From positions 27,907,866 to 27,971,865 of the forward strand of contig CM046298.1 of the NCBI GenBank assembly GCA_025267735.1: a DNA stretch of 64,000 nucleotides, read 5' to 3'. The position numbers were made by a program, and so were the translations under genes. How positions within the stretch are numbered: position 1 is the first letter of the stretch; each line of letters starts with the position of its first letter. Shown in pieces: positions 1-10,805 of this stretch. Source of the DNA: Mactra quadrangularis (taxonomy: Eukaryota > Mollusca > Bivalvia > Venerida > Mactridae). Under the pieces are notes generated by a model. It did not search any database. It was not told the DNA's origin and worked only from the letters and a program-made list of their open reading frames with translations.

Positions 1-310
1 CAACATGCAGTTACTTTCCTTTGATTGAAAAAAGGACATAACATGGCGTATCCGGTGTAAGACGTTTGCTTAAAGGAATGTCATATTATGATATTATTCG
101 TCCATATATTATTACATACCGAGTTATAATCAGTAGAATGTTGATTTGGCGACACGCAATATCAAATGATTTGCAGACCATGGATTTTATTCGTATGACC
201 GTCATTGATCGATATTTTGTTCGATACGGAAACGTTCGATCCGATATATCTATCGAACCTACAATACCGGTATTCGATATATATCGTATACCGGTGTAGA
301 GCCCTAATTT
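1..310. repeat. CGAT-rich repeat ending in GAGCCCTAAT
   Basis: This stretch is rich in ATCGAT/CGATAT words and ends in TAGAGCCCTAAT at about 295-307. The same ending, with the same kind of CGATAT-rich interior, occurs at 50440-50515 inside a broken Tc1 transposase. Read on the minus strand both begin TAGGGCTCTA, which resembles a hAT-type terminus. The other terminus is not visible here, so the superfamily is a guess. The short ORFs inside do not resemble any protein I know. Confidence 0.35.
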
Positions 311-335
311 TTAGTGCACTAAAATTGAACATTAT

Positions 336-480
336 AGTGAACGAATGTCTGTTCTGTTTTGTTCTACCCTGTTCTGTTCTGCCATGCTCTGCTCATCTCT
401 GTTTTGGTCTGTTCTGTTTCTGATATGATCTGTTCTAATCAGTTCTTTTTTATTCCATTCTGTTCAGTTTTGTTCAGATA
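336..480. repeat. Degenerate TGTTC-type pentanucleotide repeat
   Basis: The words TGTTCTG, TGTTC and TGTTT recur at nearly every step over about 140 bp. This is a decayed microsatellite. It directly abuts the duplicated 75-bp segment beginning near 463. Confidence 0.7.
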
Positions 481-540
481 AAGATCTCAATCATCTAAAC
501 TTTGACCTCCACTTCAATATAAATACATAATCCATTACAG

Positions 541-729
541 AACCCGCGTCGGTAGCGCAGTTAGTAGCGCGTCGGGATTTCGAATCTAGTGTCCCGAAGG
601 GGGTATGGGTTCGAATCCTTCCCGGGGAGGTTATACCCTTTCATGAAAATTTGACAATAATGTCAATTTTCCTCCATTAGTAAATAAGGTATATGGAGAA
701 GTTTTCGGCCTTGTGGAAGGGTAGTCATG
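541..729 (+). repeat. tRNA-derived SINE, family S1, 5' part
   Basis: The head is tRNA-like. It has an A-box-like GGTAGCGCAGTTAGTAGCGC followed by a B-box-like GGGTTCGAATCC, as expected for an internal RNA polymerase III promoter. It is followed by the S1 body (TCATGAAAATTTGACAATAATG, then GGAGAAGTTTTCGGCCTTGTGG). The same body recurs near 1681, 8236, 14015, 20837, 30800 and 35655, which defines a family. The tail found in the full copy at 20837 is missing here. This is not a functional tRNA gene because the arms do not pair fully. Confidence 0.8.
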
Positions 730-791
730 ATTAATTTTTTAATTGCATGTATTATTGTTTATCACTAAAACTGCACAGTCATGGTTTTTGG

Positions 792-875
792 TTGGGTTTA
801 ATGCCGTAGCCAGACATTGTATAGCCCAGTCAACCTATTCACCGTTCTTGGAAAGGCTATATCTCTGGATTTAGA
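792..875 (-). repeat. SINE family S2, 3' tail fragment
   Basis: It reads GTTGGGTTTAATGCCGTAGC and then CCAGTCAACCTA and GGCTATATCTCTGGATTTAG. This is the reverse complement of the tail of the S2 SINEs at 10507, 40150, 41484 and 52235. Only the tail is present. Confidence 0.7.
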
Positions 876-1015
876 GAATTACAGTTTTGTTTTTAAAAAA
901 AATGTATGTGTTGTTCAGTTTTGTTCAGATAAAGATCTTAATCATCTAAACTTTGACCTTCACTTCCGTATAAATACTTTTATCCATTTAAAAGTGATGC
1001 TTAATCCATTACAGT

Positions 1016-1680
1016 CCATTGAAGCCTAATGGTGTCATATTTTAACTGGCTAGAATTGAACAATCAACTAATGTCTCCGTGTTACACAGCAATAAATCTT
1101 CATACTAACTTTGTTTTTGAGGCAAGCTAGATTTTTTATTTTTCCACCAAAGAGAAGCCTTGTTGGTAAATACCATCTCAATTATTGCCGTATCTTTGTT
1201 GTTTATGTTTTTAATTAATGCCTCAAAGCTAAAAGTGAATCAGCCTTGCCTAATGGTCAGGCTATCCAATTATAGGAAATGGTACTATTCGTATATCAAA
1301 CACTCCGGACCAGTGACGGTTTTTTACGAGTTTTTAGATACAACCTCGACTAATTAAAGAGCTAATATACGGGCACACTGTGAGTAAATTTAATTATCGC
1401 GACAGTCTATATTGATTCTATTGTTTTAAGTGTCGTCGTTCCAGACAAATACAGACTATTTTTGTTTTCAGAAAAAAGCAATTACTTTTTATCAGGGACA
1501 ACGGGAACTCCATCTGGTAGAATATGAAGAGTCATCATGAATTTCACAAAAATACACATTTTCTTTATTTTAATTAATGTTTAGATTTTAAAACAATCAT
1601 TAGATTTTAAAGACTCGAAAATAATGGGAAAAAAGTTTCATAAAATTATATTTGTCTGGACGTTTGGCTTAAATTTTTGA
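1016..1680. other. No feature recognised
   Basis: AT-rich sequence with no convincing exon, repeat or RNA. The short ORF at 1160-1357 has no recognisable motif. Confidence 0.5.
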
Positions 1681-1842
1681 AACAATAATGTCAATTTTCC
1701 TCCATTAATTAGATAATATGGAGAAGTTTCCGGCCGTGTGAAAAGGGTAGGTGAGTACTGGTTATAGACAATGGTCCAGGAAAGCTAGGTTAGGTGCGCT
1801 GGCCGCCGTAAGTAACTCTAAATTGTGTTGACACGATGTTGA
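1681..1842 (+). repeat. SINE family S1, 3' part
   Basis: It matches the S1 body and tail: AATAATGTCAATTTTCCTCC, then GGTTATAGACAATGGTCCAGG, then GGTTAGGTGCGCTGG and a GTGTTGACACG end. The tRNA-like head is absent, so it is a 5'-truncated copy. Confidence 0.75.
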
Positions 1843-2811
1843 ACCCAGTATTAAATATTAGTACCATATTGTTTGAATATAGAATAAAAATACAAGATGA
1901 AAATAATAATAAAATCAATTTTACTTCGTTGCTTCTAATAAATATGCATATAATTTGCGTTTATATAAAACCCCTGTTTCAACTGTCATGTATACAAAAT
2001 GTCACCACTAAATTAGTGACGTCTCCATCTGTTAATTTACGCCTCATGCACAATTGAAAATAATACAAATATAAAACATTTGTCTACAAGAGATTTAATC
2101 CCCCAATGATAAAGTAAAATGTATATGGTTATGATCGTGATTTATGATCCTTATCTTACATTATCGATCACAACATGGGGTCAAGGCTTGTAGATTATGT
2201 TATCGCAAAATCGATGTATCTACAGTCAGTGCTATATGACTGTATCAAACAGCGAAACTCTTGATGGGTCTAAACGTTGGTATGTTGAATTTTAAACAAA
2301 TAAAATGATTTACAAGTTATCTAAAATTAATTTAGGCAAATTGACATTGAAAAATAAGGGGAAAATCCGAGTAATCCAACTAATTGGACCTACCTATTTT
2401 AAAGAGTATACAAGGGAAAATAACTGACTAAGGTCCCTTAATAAACTAAACATTGAACTAAAAGACAATACATGACTATCAGATCGTATCGCGGGAGCGT
2501 ACAGACGTTCTAACTTCAAAATTTAAAGCAGATTTAACCGTATATAGTTCGAATCCCGGAGAGAAGAAATTTGCACAACGTAAATCTTTGAGATCAGACT
2601 TTAAAGCAGCTCATATCTCGCCAATTTTAAGACTTGCGTCTTTTTCATTCACACAAAACTACATTAGAATTACACATCAAAGATTTTGGTGTGACAGTGC
2701 AAATTAATCTCACTCGAGCTCTAAAACTAATAAGAGATTATCTACTCAATGCAAAACATGTACACATACAAATGATAAACAATTTTGCATTTAAGGTGCA
2801 GAAAGTAACAA
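1843..2811. other. No feature recognised
   Basis: AT-rich sequence without a supported gene or repeat. Two short ORFs (1836-2057 and 2634-2819) show no family resemblance. Confidence 0.5.
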
Positions 2812-3646
2812 AAAAGTAATAACTCGGCAATGCCCTCAAAGTTAGTATCGCTTTCATGAAAACTTGTCAATAAAAGTAATATTCTGCAATGCACTCAAAG
2901 TTAGTATCGCTAGCATGAAAACTTGTCGATAAAAGTAATGTACTGCAATGCACTCTTAGTTATTGTCGCTGGCATGAAAAATTTGTCAATAAAAGTAATA
3001 TTCTGCAATGCACTCATAGTTATAATTGCTTGCATGAAAAATTTGTCAATAAAAGTAATATTCTGCAATGCACTCAAAGTTAGTATCGCTAGCATGAAAA
3101 CTTGTCAATAAAAGTAATATACTGCAATGCACTTATAGTAAATATCCCTAGCATGAAAACTTGTCAATAAAAGTAATATTCTGCAATGCACTCATAGTTA
3201 ATATCCCTAGCATGAAAACTTGTCAATAAAAGTAATATTCTGCAATGCACTCATAGTTAATATCCCTAGCATGAAAACTTGTCAATAAAAGTAATATACT
3301 GCAATGCACTCATAGTTAATATCCCTAGCATGAAAACTTGTCAATAAAAGTAATATTCTGCAATGCACTCATAGTTAATATCCCTAGCATGAAAACTTGT
3401 CAATAAAAGTAATATACTGCAATGCACTCATAGTTAATATCCCTAGCATGAAAACTTGTCAATAAAAGTAATATTCTGCAATGCACTCATAGTTAATATC
3501 CCTAGCATGAAAACTTGTCAATAAAAGTAATATTCTGCAATGCACTCATAGTTAATATCCCTAGCATGAAAACTTGTCAATAAAAGTAATATTCTGCAAT
3601 GCACTCATAGTTAATATCCCTAGCATGAAAACTTGTCAATATTCGT
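2812..3646 (+). repeat. 59-bp minisatellite, about 14 units
   Basis: About 14 head-to-tail units, each carrying CTGCAATGCACTCATAGTTA, then CCCTAGCATGAAAACTTGTC and AATAAAAGTAATAT. The unit is 59 bp over most of the array and 60 bp in early units, which have an extra A in GAAAAATTTG. Units from about 3115 on are almost identical, while the first units differ (TAGTATCGCT in place of AATATCCCTA). This is homogenisation from one end. The ORFs of 61-62 aa on both strands are only the repeat read through and are not genes. Confidence 0.95.
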
Positions 3647-4439
3647 TACTTTGAGACATAGAATCATAATCACTATTAAAACCCTTTTGGGAAAATTTGC
3701 ATAAAATCTGCCACTCCAAATAATCTGCAGTGCAATTAGAATCAATGCAGCCTGAAGTCTCTGTCAAAATTAAGCAGGTGACCAAATTATCATTAAATCG
3801 TCAATAGCTCCCAGTAATGTTACCGAATACCTGCTAAATTAACTGTCTTATAAAATGGGCGATAAAATGTAAAAAATCCCCCACAGAAAACCTTCATTCA
3901 TTGTTTGTTGATTCAATTCAATGATATTGAAGTAATTATGTTAAGAGGGGGAAAAGGCTACCGGATTTGAATAAAGCCAATTTTCTAAATTTGGTTGTAA
4001 TTTAATCCATTTCTAATTTGAAAAACTGACATCAGTTTAATGCTTGGTGGAAGGTTTATAACCATATCTAAGTGTAATAGGCAAATTAGTATTCTAAGGG
4101 GCCTAGCTTACTTTAAGAAATCTGTGTGGTATTGGGAACATACTTCATTCCGTACCCTTGAGGTTTGACGTATCAAATACTATACTTGAAAAGGCTAGGC
4201 AATAACTAGAACCATAAAATGAAATCACTAAAGTAAGATATTGCAAGCTCTTGTCAGAGATAAGTGCATCTACTTGAAACCATCCCTTTTTCAGGGTCTA
4301 ATTTGATTCTTTCAAACAAACTGCCGACAGAGTTTGTCTGTTGTGAATCAAGGTAAGAATGTGGTTTATATTCAGGCTTTTCATTGAAAATTGTTCAATT
4401 GTTACCTGGGTGGTGTTTTAGTATAAACATCTTTTCTGA
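3647..4439. other. No feature recognised
   Basis: Ordinary AT-rich intergenic sequence. No exon, RNA gene or repeat could be supported. Confidence 0.5.
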
Positions 4440-4490
4440 GGGGGTACGCGTTTGAATCCCACCAGGGACGGTATAACCCTACCATGAAGC
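4440..4490 (+). repeat. SINE S1 B-box fragment
   Basis: GGGGTACGCGTTTGAATCCC followed by GGTATAACCCTACCATGAAG matches the second half of the S1 tRNA-like head and the start of its body. No A box lies upstream. Confidence 0.55.
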
Positions 4491-4684
4491 TATTTGTCAG
4501 AGGTTTATTGATACAGCCTCTAAATCACAGGTAGCAGAATACCTGAGCACAGAATTCATGACAGTGAAATGCGTATTAAGTTAGTTTATGTGGCACATGA
4601 ACATAACTTACTTTAGTCTCTATTTACCAATAGCTTATTTAATGAACTGTGAATATGAATATGAATTGTGTTCATGGGCCCTAT

Positions 4685-4785
4685 TAGTGATGTTCCGATT
4701 ATTGCCGACGTCGCCGAAATCGGTTGAGCCCAACCGATTCCTCCGGTTAATCGATTGTTGATTTTCCAACCGATTGCCATCACTA
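4685..4785. mobile_element. 101-bp hAT MITE with perfect 8-bp TSD
   Basis: The element starts TAGTGATGTTCCGATTA and ends CCGATTGCCATCACTA, giving terminal inverted repeats that begin TAGTGATG. It is flanked on both sides by GGCCCTAT (4677-4684 and 4786-4793), an 8-bp TSD typical of hAT elements. Its interior matches the two ends of the 1462-bp element at 47422-48883, so it is an internally deleted derivative of that family. It has no coding capacity. Confidence 0.92.
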
Positions 4786-4793
4786 GGCCCTAT

Positions 4794-6141
4794 TGCCTGA
4801 TGATTGGTTCAACGGCTTTGATTAGTAGTCAGAAGATCTGCCGAATTTGTTACCTGGATAAATTATCACAGAGAAAGTGTGCTTACAATTTTTTTGGGGG
4901 TGGGGGATTTGAATACGTTAGTAAAATACAAACTCAATTAGAAATATCATTCATTTTGAAATTTTATATTTCACAACTTACAATGATTTTTCATTTTGAC
5001 ATGTATTATACTATCATTGTAAATGTGATATGTATATCTGGTCAACATGACTGACGTGCATTGTTCTCTCTTTCCTACCATAGAAGTCATCCATTTCAAT
5101 TGCAAAATATAGTACGATTTTTCAATCTCTATTCTGCCATGCGTCGTTATGGAGTAGGCTCAGCATTACGGAAGTAATCAATGGTAATTATTCATGTTCT
5201 ATATTAAAGTAATTCCTCTATAATTTTGAAGAAGTGTTGGGTAGCTATTATTATATATTGAATGAAAGATAAATTGACGCAGCAGAGTGTTGCCTCGGTA
5301 ATATAATAATTACAGTTAGTGTAGACAGATGATTTTCTTTTTGCGAGGAGATAAAAAATATAAAAATACAAAAGCTTTAAAGATTTATTGCGATGATAAC
5401 GGATAAAGGTATCCTAAAAATCACATAAGGAGTAAATAAGCGACGCGTGCTTCATATTTGAAGCAAATATTTAGAAGAAAAAAAACGGAAGAAAAGCGGG
5501 CGCCATAAAAATTACAATTTACATGGTAACACCTGCCTTAAACAAGATTTGTTCAACAAACGTTTCTAAATCAATGGGATAAGATAATCAGCCACGTCTT
5601 TATTCATAAATAAACTGTCATTAAACCGTTATAAATTGTCAAAAATACAAGTTTATCATTTTTTGGATCAACTGAGTTAAATAATTAAATGACTTTGAAA
5701 TATTCTTCCAGTCGTTATAGACACATTAACTATCAAACATTACAAAATTTATGTGATTTTTGTGCAGGTAAAAATGAAATGACTTAAGTTGATTAGTTAA
5801 TAATTAACGGTAGACTATCCTAGTAGTGTAGACCTGTTCAAAGAAAGTTGTATCTTTTAGATTTTGTTTAATTGAATTTTGTATGATCGATGATAAAACT
5901 ACCCTTTTGATGACAATGATGAAAGAATTATTAGAAAAACGTGCAAGTTTTATATATTTGTGCATTAATCAAATAGAAATGTTATTTAGGTAACTGGTGC
6001 TTTTCGCCCTTTTTATGCTGATTTTCGCCGCTTTACGCTGGTTTTCACCGCTTATCAATTCTTCTTTTTCAGTTTAAATATATACGATTTTTTGTCATTT
6101 TGTTCAGCAAAACGCTTAATTTGTAATGAAAATGTCCTTAT
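4794..6141. other. No gene; one short tandem motif
   Basis: AT-rich sequence without a supported gene. At about 5999-6055 a 19-20 bp motif resembling GATTTTCGCCGCTTTACGCT is repeated three times with changes. Confidence 0.5.
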
Positions 6142-6470
6142 ATTAAAGTTACTAGTTCCCAGATTTGGTTTTTTTTTCTGTAATTTCAAAATATTATTGA
6201 GTGTCTGTAATTGTGTCAAAACATTAATTCTTAATATTTTAAGACAAACCGACTTATATGTTGCAAGAAATATACAATTAAAGTCACAAAAACCCTAAAA
6301 TTGTCTATACCGTGACATACGGGGTAAATATTTACTACACGAAACACCACCATTCGTAGTTTTATGGCAATTTGCACTAAAATTGTCATTATCAGAACAC
6401 TACTTTCCTGCTTCCAAAAAAGTTTCCATACAGTTTTAATAGTTTTAGAAAAAGTTAATATTTAAGTTGT
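6142..6470 (+). mobile_element. R1 MITE, copy 1 (right end lost)
   Basis: It begins AAAGTTACTAGTTCCCAGAT and carries the R1 interior (CAGTGTCTGTAATTGTG-like, ACCGTGACATACGGGGTA, TTTGCACTAAAATTGTCAT). It matches the copies at 8958, 13050 and 38024 for over 300 bp. The inverted right terminus seen in those copies is not recognisable here. Confidence 0.8.
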
Positions 6471-8235
6471 GTATAGAATCATGTATTGTATATCTCTGCA
6501 TATTTTAATAATCTCATTTCCTGTCTCATAATTTATAAATATATCTTCTGATACTGACCAGCTGCGAAGTTGCTTTTGTTTCATACAAGAATGTAGTTCT
6601 TAGATTTACTGTGAACCATGGGCAGCTGATATTAGGATTATATTTGTGTTACTGGTTTTCATCTTCTTTCCAAAATGAGATCATAAATCAGGCTTAATCT
6701 TCAAATGAAAGTTATATTGGTTTGTTTCTTAGTAACCTTAAAGTAATGATGCGTAGTGTAGTGACTTAAGTAACAAACACATTGTCCAACATCCCCTCGA
6801 CCTAGTGTCTGAATCCTATCTGGTTGTTAAGGTTCCATAGATACAAATTCTAGTCACTTATACAATGGTGTACAAGGATAGAAAATTATGCTATGTTCGT
6901 ATGGTATTTGTTTGAAAATTTATATCGTAAAAAACACTTCTTATCAAAATAAATCTTTATTTATAAACGGTAACATGCAAAGCACACAGAAAGTCATAGA
7001 ATTCTCACTGAAGCGCGTATTTTGGATTACTTTTCGTTATACAATGTACATGTATACATTAGCCGACTAATGGGACTAAATCATTTACCAGTATGCTTTA
7101 ATCATTCCACAAGGGGTCAAAAATGTTCTACTATTAGAGGGAAAATAATAGTCTATGCCATTTTTTTTACATATTGATAGAAACATCCACAACTATATTT
7201 TCAACTCGGACCGCCGAATAGGGAGTCAATTTTACTTTTCCTCGGGAACGGCCCAAAGCGCAATCGCTATTTCCCCTATTCTCGAAGAGGGAAAACACCC
7301 TCATCCAATCAAATCAATTGTTACATCTTCATATTGTCTTAACATACCACGTGTTGTTTTTCTTTTATTCAGAACATATGGCGAAAAAAAACCAACAAAA
7401 ACATCTTACAGACTTTCAATAATTGAATTATTAACAATGAATAAGGTGAAATAAACTAACGTACGTACAGAGACAGTCAAAGTGTTTAAATGCCGACGAT
7501 AGCAACATATAAAGTGTTGATAACATCTCCTAACCGCACGATTGGCGCTATGAAATAATTACCAAGTTGTAGAGAGCATATTAGCGTATTTTGAAAATTG
7601 TCATAATAACACAAAATTGTTCGTAAGTGGAGTTTATCGTTAGATTAGAGTATTTCGACACTAAAACTGAAGATTGTATCGCATAATCCCGCTATAAACC
7701 GTTACTAACGGGTAACTAACAACATAATCTAAGTACTGTAATCGCTGACTTGTTCAATGATGTTGCCTCTTTAATAATTTAAATGTTCTTTCACTTTGAT
7801 TTACTTTTAGATTGCTCAATGGTTTGTGACTATCTACTATTCATAATTGAACAGAAGATTTCTGGCTGAGTTCATTTTTTTAAAATCTCATATTGCTACT
7901 TTAAGTGAAAGTTGTTTAATATAATTTTCTTTGATAGTAGATCTATACAATTTAACTATAGATGATACATGTGGGTGTTTAAAACAAATTTTATGAATGA
8001 AATTGTATAGATTATTGATAGCAACCTGTTTAAAGATTGTAACCATTTTTATTTATGACAAAAACTGAGAGAGAGTGAGAGGTTGCTTAAAATGACAACC
8101 AACAGTAAGAAACGATTAGAATCTATGTTCTTAGTGTAAATTACCCGTTAAAATCAGTCTTATTATGGCATTGAAACAGAAGCAACAAAGACTAAGATTC
8201 AACTAATGACATCGTATCAACACAATGACAGTCGT
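6471..8235. other. No feature recognised
   Basis: Intergenic sequence. The 99-aa ORF at 7155-7454 has no motif, signal peptide or splice context that would support a gene. Confidence 0.45.
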
Positions 8236-8430
8236 TTTAGGACGGCCAGTGCATAAAACCCAGCTTTCCTTGATCCTTGCTTTCAACCAATACTAACCTA
8301 CCCTTCCAGAAGACGGGCGGCAAATCTTCATATACTTTATTAAGGGACGAAAAATGACTTTATTGGAAAATTTTCATGGAAGGGTATAAGCGCTCTAAGT
8401 GGGGTTCGAACCCGTATCCCTTTTAGAAAA
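8236..8430 (-). repeat. SINE family S1, partial
   Basis: On the minus strand it has a B-box-like GGGTTCGAACCCC-type sequence, then the S1 body (CATGAAAATTTTCC, GTCTTCTGGAAGGGTAGG). It is diverged and the tRNA-like head is incomplete. Confidence 0.7.
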
Positions 8431-8957
8431 CTATAATCAAAGCAAATGAAATTTAACTAACTTGACAACTAACCGACTACAATATTCTTACATGTTCCTT
8501 GCAGCAGGCTCCCATTCTCTTCTTAATTTTTATTATTTCTTTAACAATTTCATGGATTTGGTTGGTATATTTCTGTCTTATTTTGCTGACAGAATTAATA
8601 TTTAATTTTATTTTATTTCATAAACTACTTCAGTAATAAGATACCATGTTAATGCAGGAAGATAATGCCCCAGTGGTAACATGTGTTCTTTGTGTTAATC
8701 CAACGTTATTAATAATGTTTTGTTGTTGGGTATGGGTTCTATACATCATGTCACCAGAGATAATATTTTTCCTGTTTTACAAAGTATGCATTTGAAAAGC
8801 TTTATTAGTATGCTTGTTAGATAAATGATAGCTGTCCCTTCAATGAAAATTTAGCTGTAAAGTCGATTGTCTGCCATATTGGTTGAAGTTGTCGGTACTT
8901 GGTGGAAGAAAAAAAAAGCTTGTCGGACGATGAACGTAAACTTTAGAAAATGTAATT
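8431..8957. other. No feature recognised
   Basis: AT-rich sequence with no supported gene or repeat. Confidence 0.45.
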
Positions 8958-9307
8958 AAAGGTACTAGTTCACAGATTTGGTTTATTTTTCTATAATTTC
9001 AAAATACCATTCAGTGTCTGTATTTGGGTAAAAAATATAATTCTTATTATTTTAAGACAAACTGACCTATATGTCGCAAGAAATATACAATAAAAGTCAC
9101 AAAAATTCACTAAAAGTGTCTATACTGTGACACACGGGGTAGATGTTTTCTACATGAAACACCATCATTTGTAGTTGTATGTCAATATGCACTAAAATTG
9201 TCATTATAAGAACACTACTTACCTGCTTCCAAAATGTTTCTGTACAGTTTTGATAGTTTTAGAAAAAAGTTTATGTTTAAGTTAAAATCTGTGAATGGAT
9301 ACCTTTG
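8958..9307 (+). mobile_element. R1 MITE, copy 2
   Basis: The left end is AAAGGTACTAGTTCACAGAT; the right end is ATCTGTGAATGGATACCTTT, an inverted repeat of about 20 bp. The interior matches the other R1 copies. The left end overlaps a TTAA-like tetranucleotide, the target used by Kolobok and piggyBac elements; which superfamily mobilised it is unresolved. Confidence 0.85.
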
Positions 9308-9329
9308 ATTAGATTTTTTAAAAATGGAT

Positions 9330-9494
9330 ACTAGTATTTGGAGCTCTTAGACATATTTTAACAATATTTTCTATCATATCGCGGAGGTCAGTCATGATAT
9401 TTACTGACTAATACTAGTATTTGGAGCTCTTAGACATATTTTAACAAATTTTTCTATCATATCGCTGCGTTCAGTCGAGCTATTTACTGACTAA
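9330..9494 (+). repeat. 82-bp tandem duplication
   Basis: The block TACTAGTATTTGGAGCTCTT through GTCAGTCATGATATTTACTG at 9330 is repeated at 9412 with few changes. Two units are present. Confidence 0.85.
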
Positions 9495-9799
9495 TGTGGG
9501 ATTTTTATACTCACCCATATGCCGCAATGGCTTTGGGCGAGTGCATGTGCTATATACTGTCCCTGAAAAGCCTATATAATATGAACCTTATATTGTAACA
9601 TTGTGCTGAGGATATACCCCTTGCAGTGGATGACACCTGCATGATTAACTTGAATCGAGGTAGGCGGATGAAAGGCTGCAACAATTATTGCATGGCCAAA
9701 CTCCACAAAGGTATGTTGGTCCTATCCTAGAAATCATACCCATGACCACAATTCGTTGAAAGACTCGCTACAAACTGAGCATACAGTGTTGATAAGTCG

Positions 9800-9871
9800 A
9801 GGGTTGCCCACAAGACTGTAGTAAGTGCATTGCGTAAAAGAGTGAGTTACTACAGTCTTGCGGGCAACCCT
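9800..9871. mobile_element. 72-bp foldback (hairpin) repeat
   Basis: AGGGTTGCCCACAAGACTGT at the left is the near-perfect inverse of ACAGTCTTGCGGGCAACCCT at the right, giving a stem of about 25 bp around a short loop. It is probably a tiny MITE. No TSD was identified. Confidence 0.7.
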
Positions 9872-10506
9872 TGAAGTGGTGAGCGGCATGCTAACGAAAT
9901 TGACTAAAAGGTGAACTGTGCATAGTTTTAAAATTTTGGTGTTGTACAGGATGTCTCTAAACCTCTAAATTTGAGGTAACATATGGTTTTGTTTGTACAA
10001 GGAAGATAGTACCTCCTAAATCATAGTTAAATATTATTGTAAGCTTAAACAAATATTTACACAAAATATTTTGTTGTGCTTTTTTACATGGGTTCAGGTA
10101 GCGTCACGTGATATTTAAACGTTTCGCGGGGTTTCCTCTGGTCGCAAGTACCCCTCCTATAGGAAGGCGGTTTTATGTTTGCGTTACGCAATAAGCATAC
10201 ATTGACACCAGATCAACATAAAAGCCATATATTTATTAACAACGGGCATGAAAACTGTCTTGCAACCATGAAACAATAGGGAGAAATGTTAACACATGGC
10301 AGATCATGTTCAGGAAATAAATTTTGTCCTAAGTATAAATGCAAAATGTATTATTTCCCAAAAGCTCTATAGTCTGTTATTTATATAATGTCTTAGGTGG
10401 ACCGGAGAAGCGTTCCATTTCGAGAATTCTACACATGCAAACTGATAAACATTAATATAAAGAATGAAAAATATTTTCTGTAAGCTTATAGATTCCCTTT
10501 TAGCTG
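9872..10506. other. No feature recognised
   Basis: Nothing supported beyond ordinary AT-rich sequence. Confidence 0.45.
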
Positions 10507-10805
10507 CTTGACTTGCTCCGTTTAAAGAAGGGTCGTGGGTTCCATTCCCAGGCGGGGCATACTTTCGAGGAGTTTTGTCATGATTTCTACGGCCATTCTC
10601 TCTCCTACCACAGATTCTTAATCATGTGGGGCAGTTGTCAGTCACTGACGGAAGTATGTGCCTAGTAACTGGTTAGCAGCCAAATCCTTATATTAAGCAT
10701 TTGCTGGAACGGTGACTAGGTTGACTGACAGCCGTTATATGACGTATACAATGCGTTGCTACGGCGTTACCCCCCCCCCCCACCCCCGAAAAAAAAATTT
10801 TTTTT
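10507..10805 (+). repeat. SINE family S2 with homopolymer tail
   Basis: It carries a B-box-like GGTCGTGGGTTCCATTCCC, then the S2 body (GGCGGGGCATACTTTCG, GTCATGATTTCTACGGCCAT, GGGCAGTTGTCAGTCACTGA) and the tail (GGTTGACTGACAGCCGTTAT, GTTGCTACGGCGTTA). It ends in runs of C, A and T at 10770-10805. It closely parallels the complete copy at 41484. Confidence 0.82.

Larger units (their letters stand above)
463..1014 (+). repeat. Direct duplication bracketing a SINE insertion
   Basis: The segment at 463-541 (starting TTTTGTTCAGATAAAGATCT) recurs at about 912-1014 with a few substitutions and one extra block of about 20 bases. Both copies end in AATCCATTACAG. Between them lie a SINE head (541-729) and a minus-strand SINE tail (792-875). 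The arrangement fits a local duplication, or insertion into a duplicated tract. Confidence 0.65.

Noticed and set aside
2910..3111. Overlapping 61-62 aa ORFs with repeated peptides
   Set aside because: They are the 59-bp minisatellite read through on both strands.
2812..3646. CRISPR-like regular repeats
   Set aside because: Units are contiguous with no unique spacers, and the DNA is eukaryotic.
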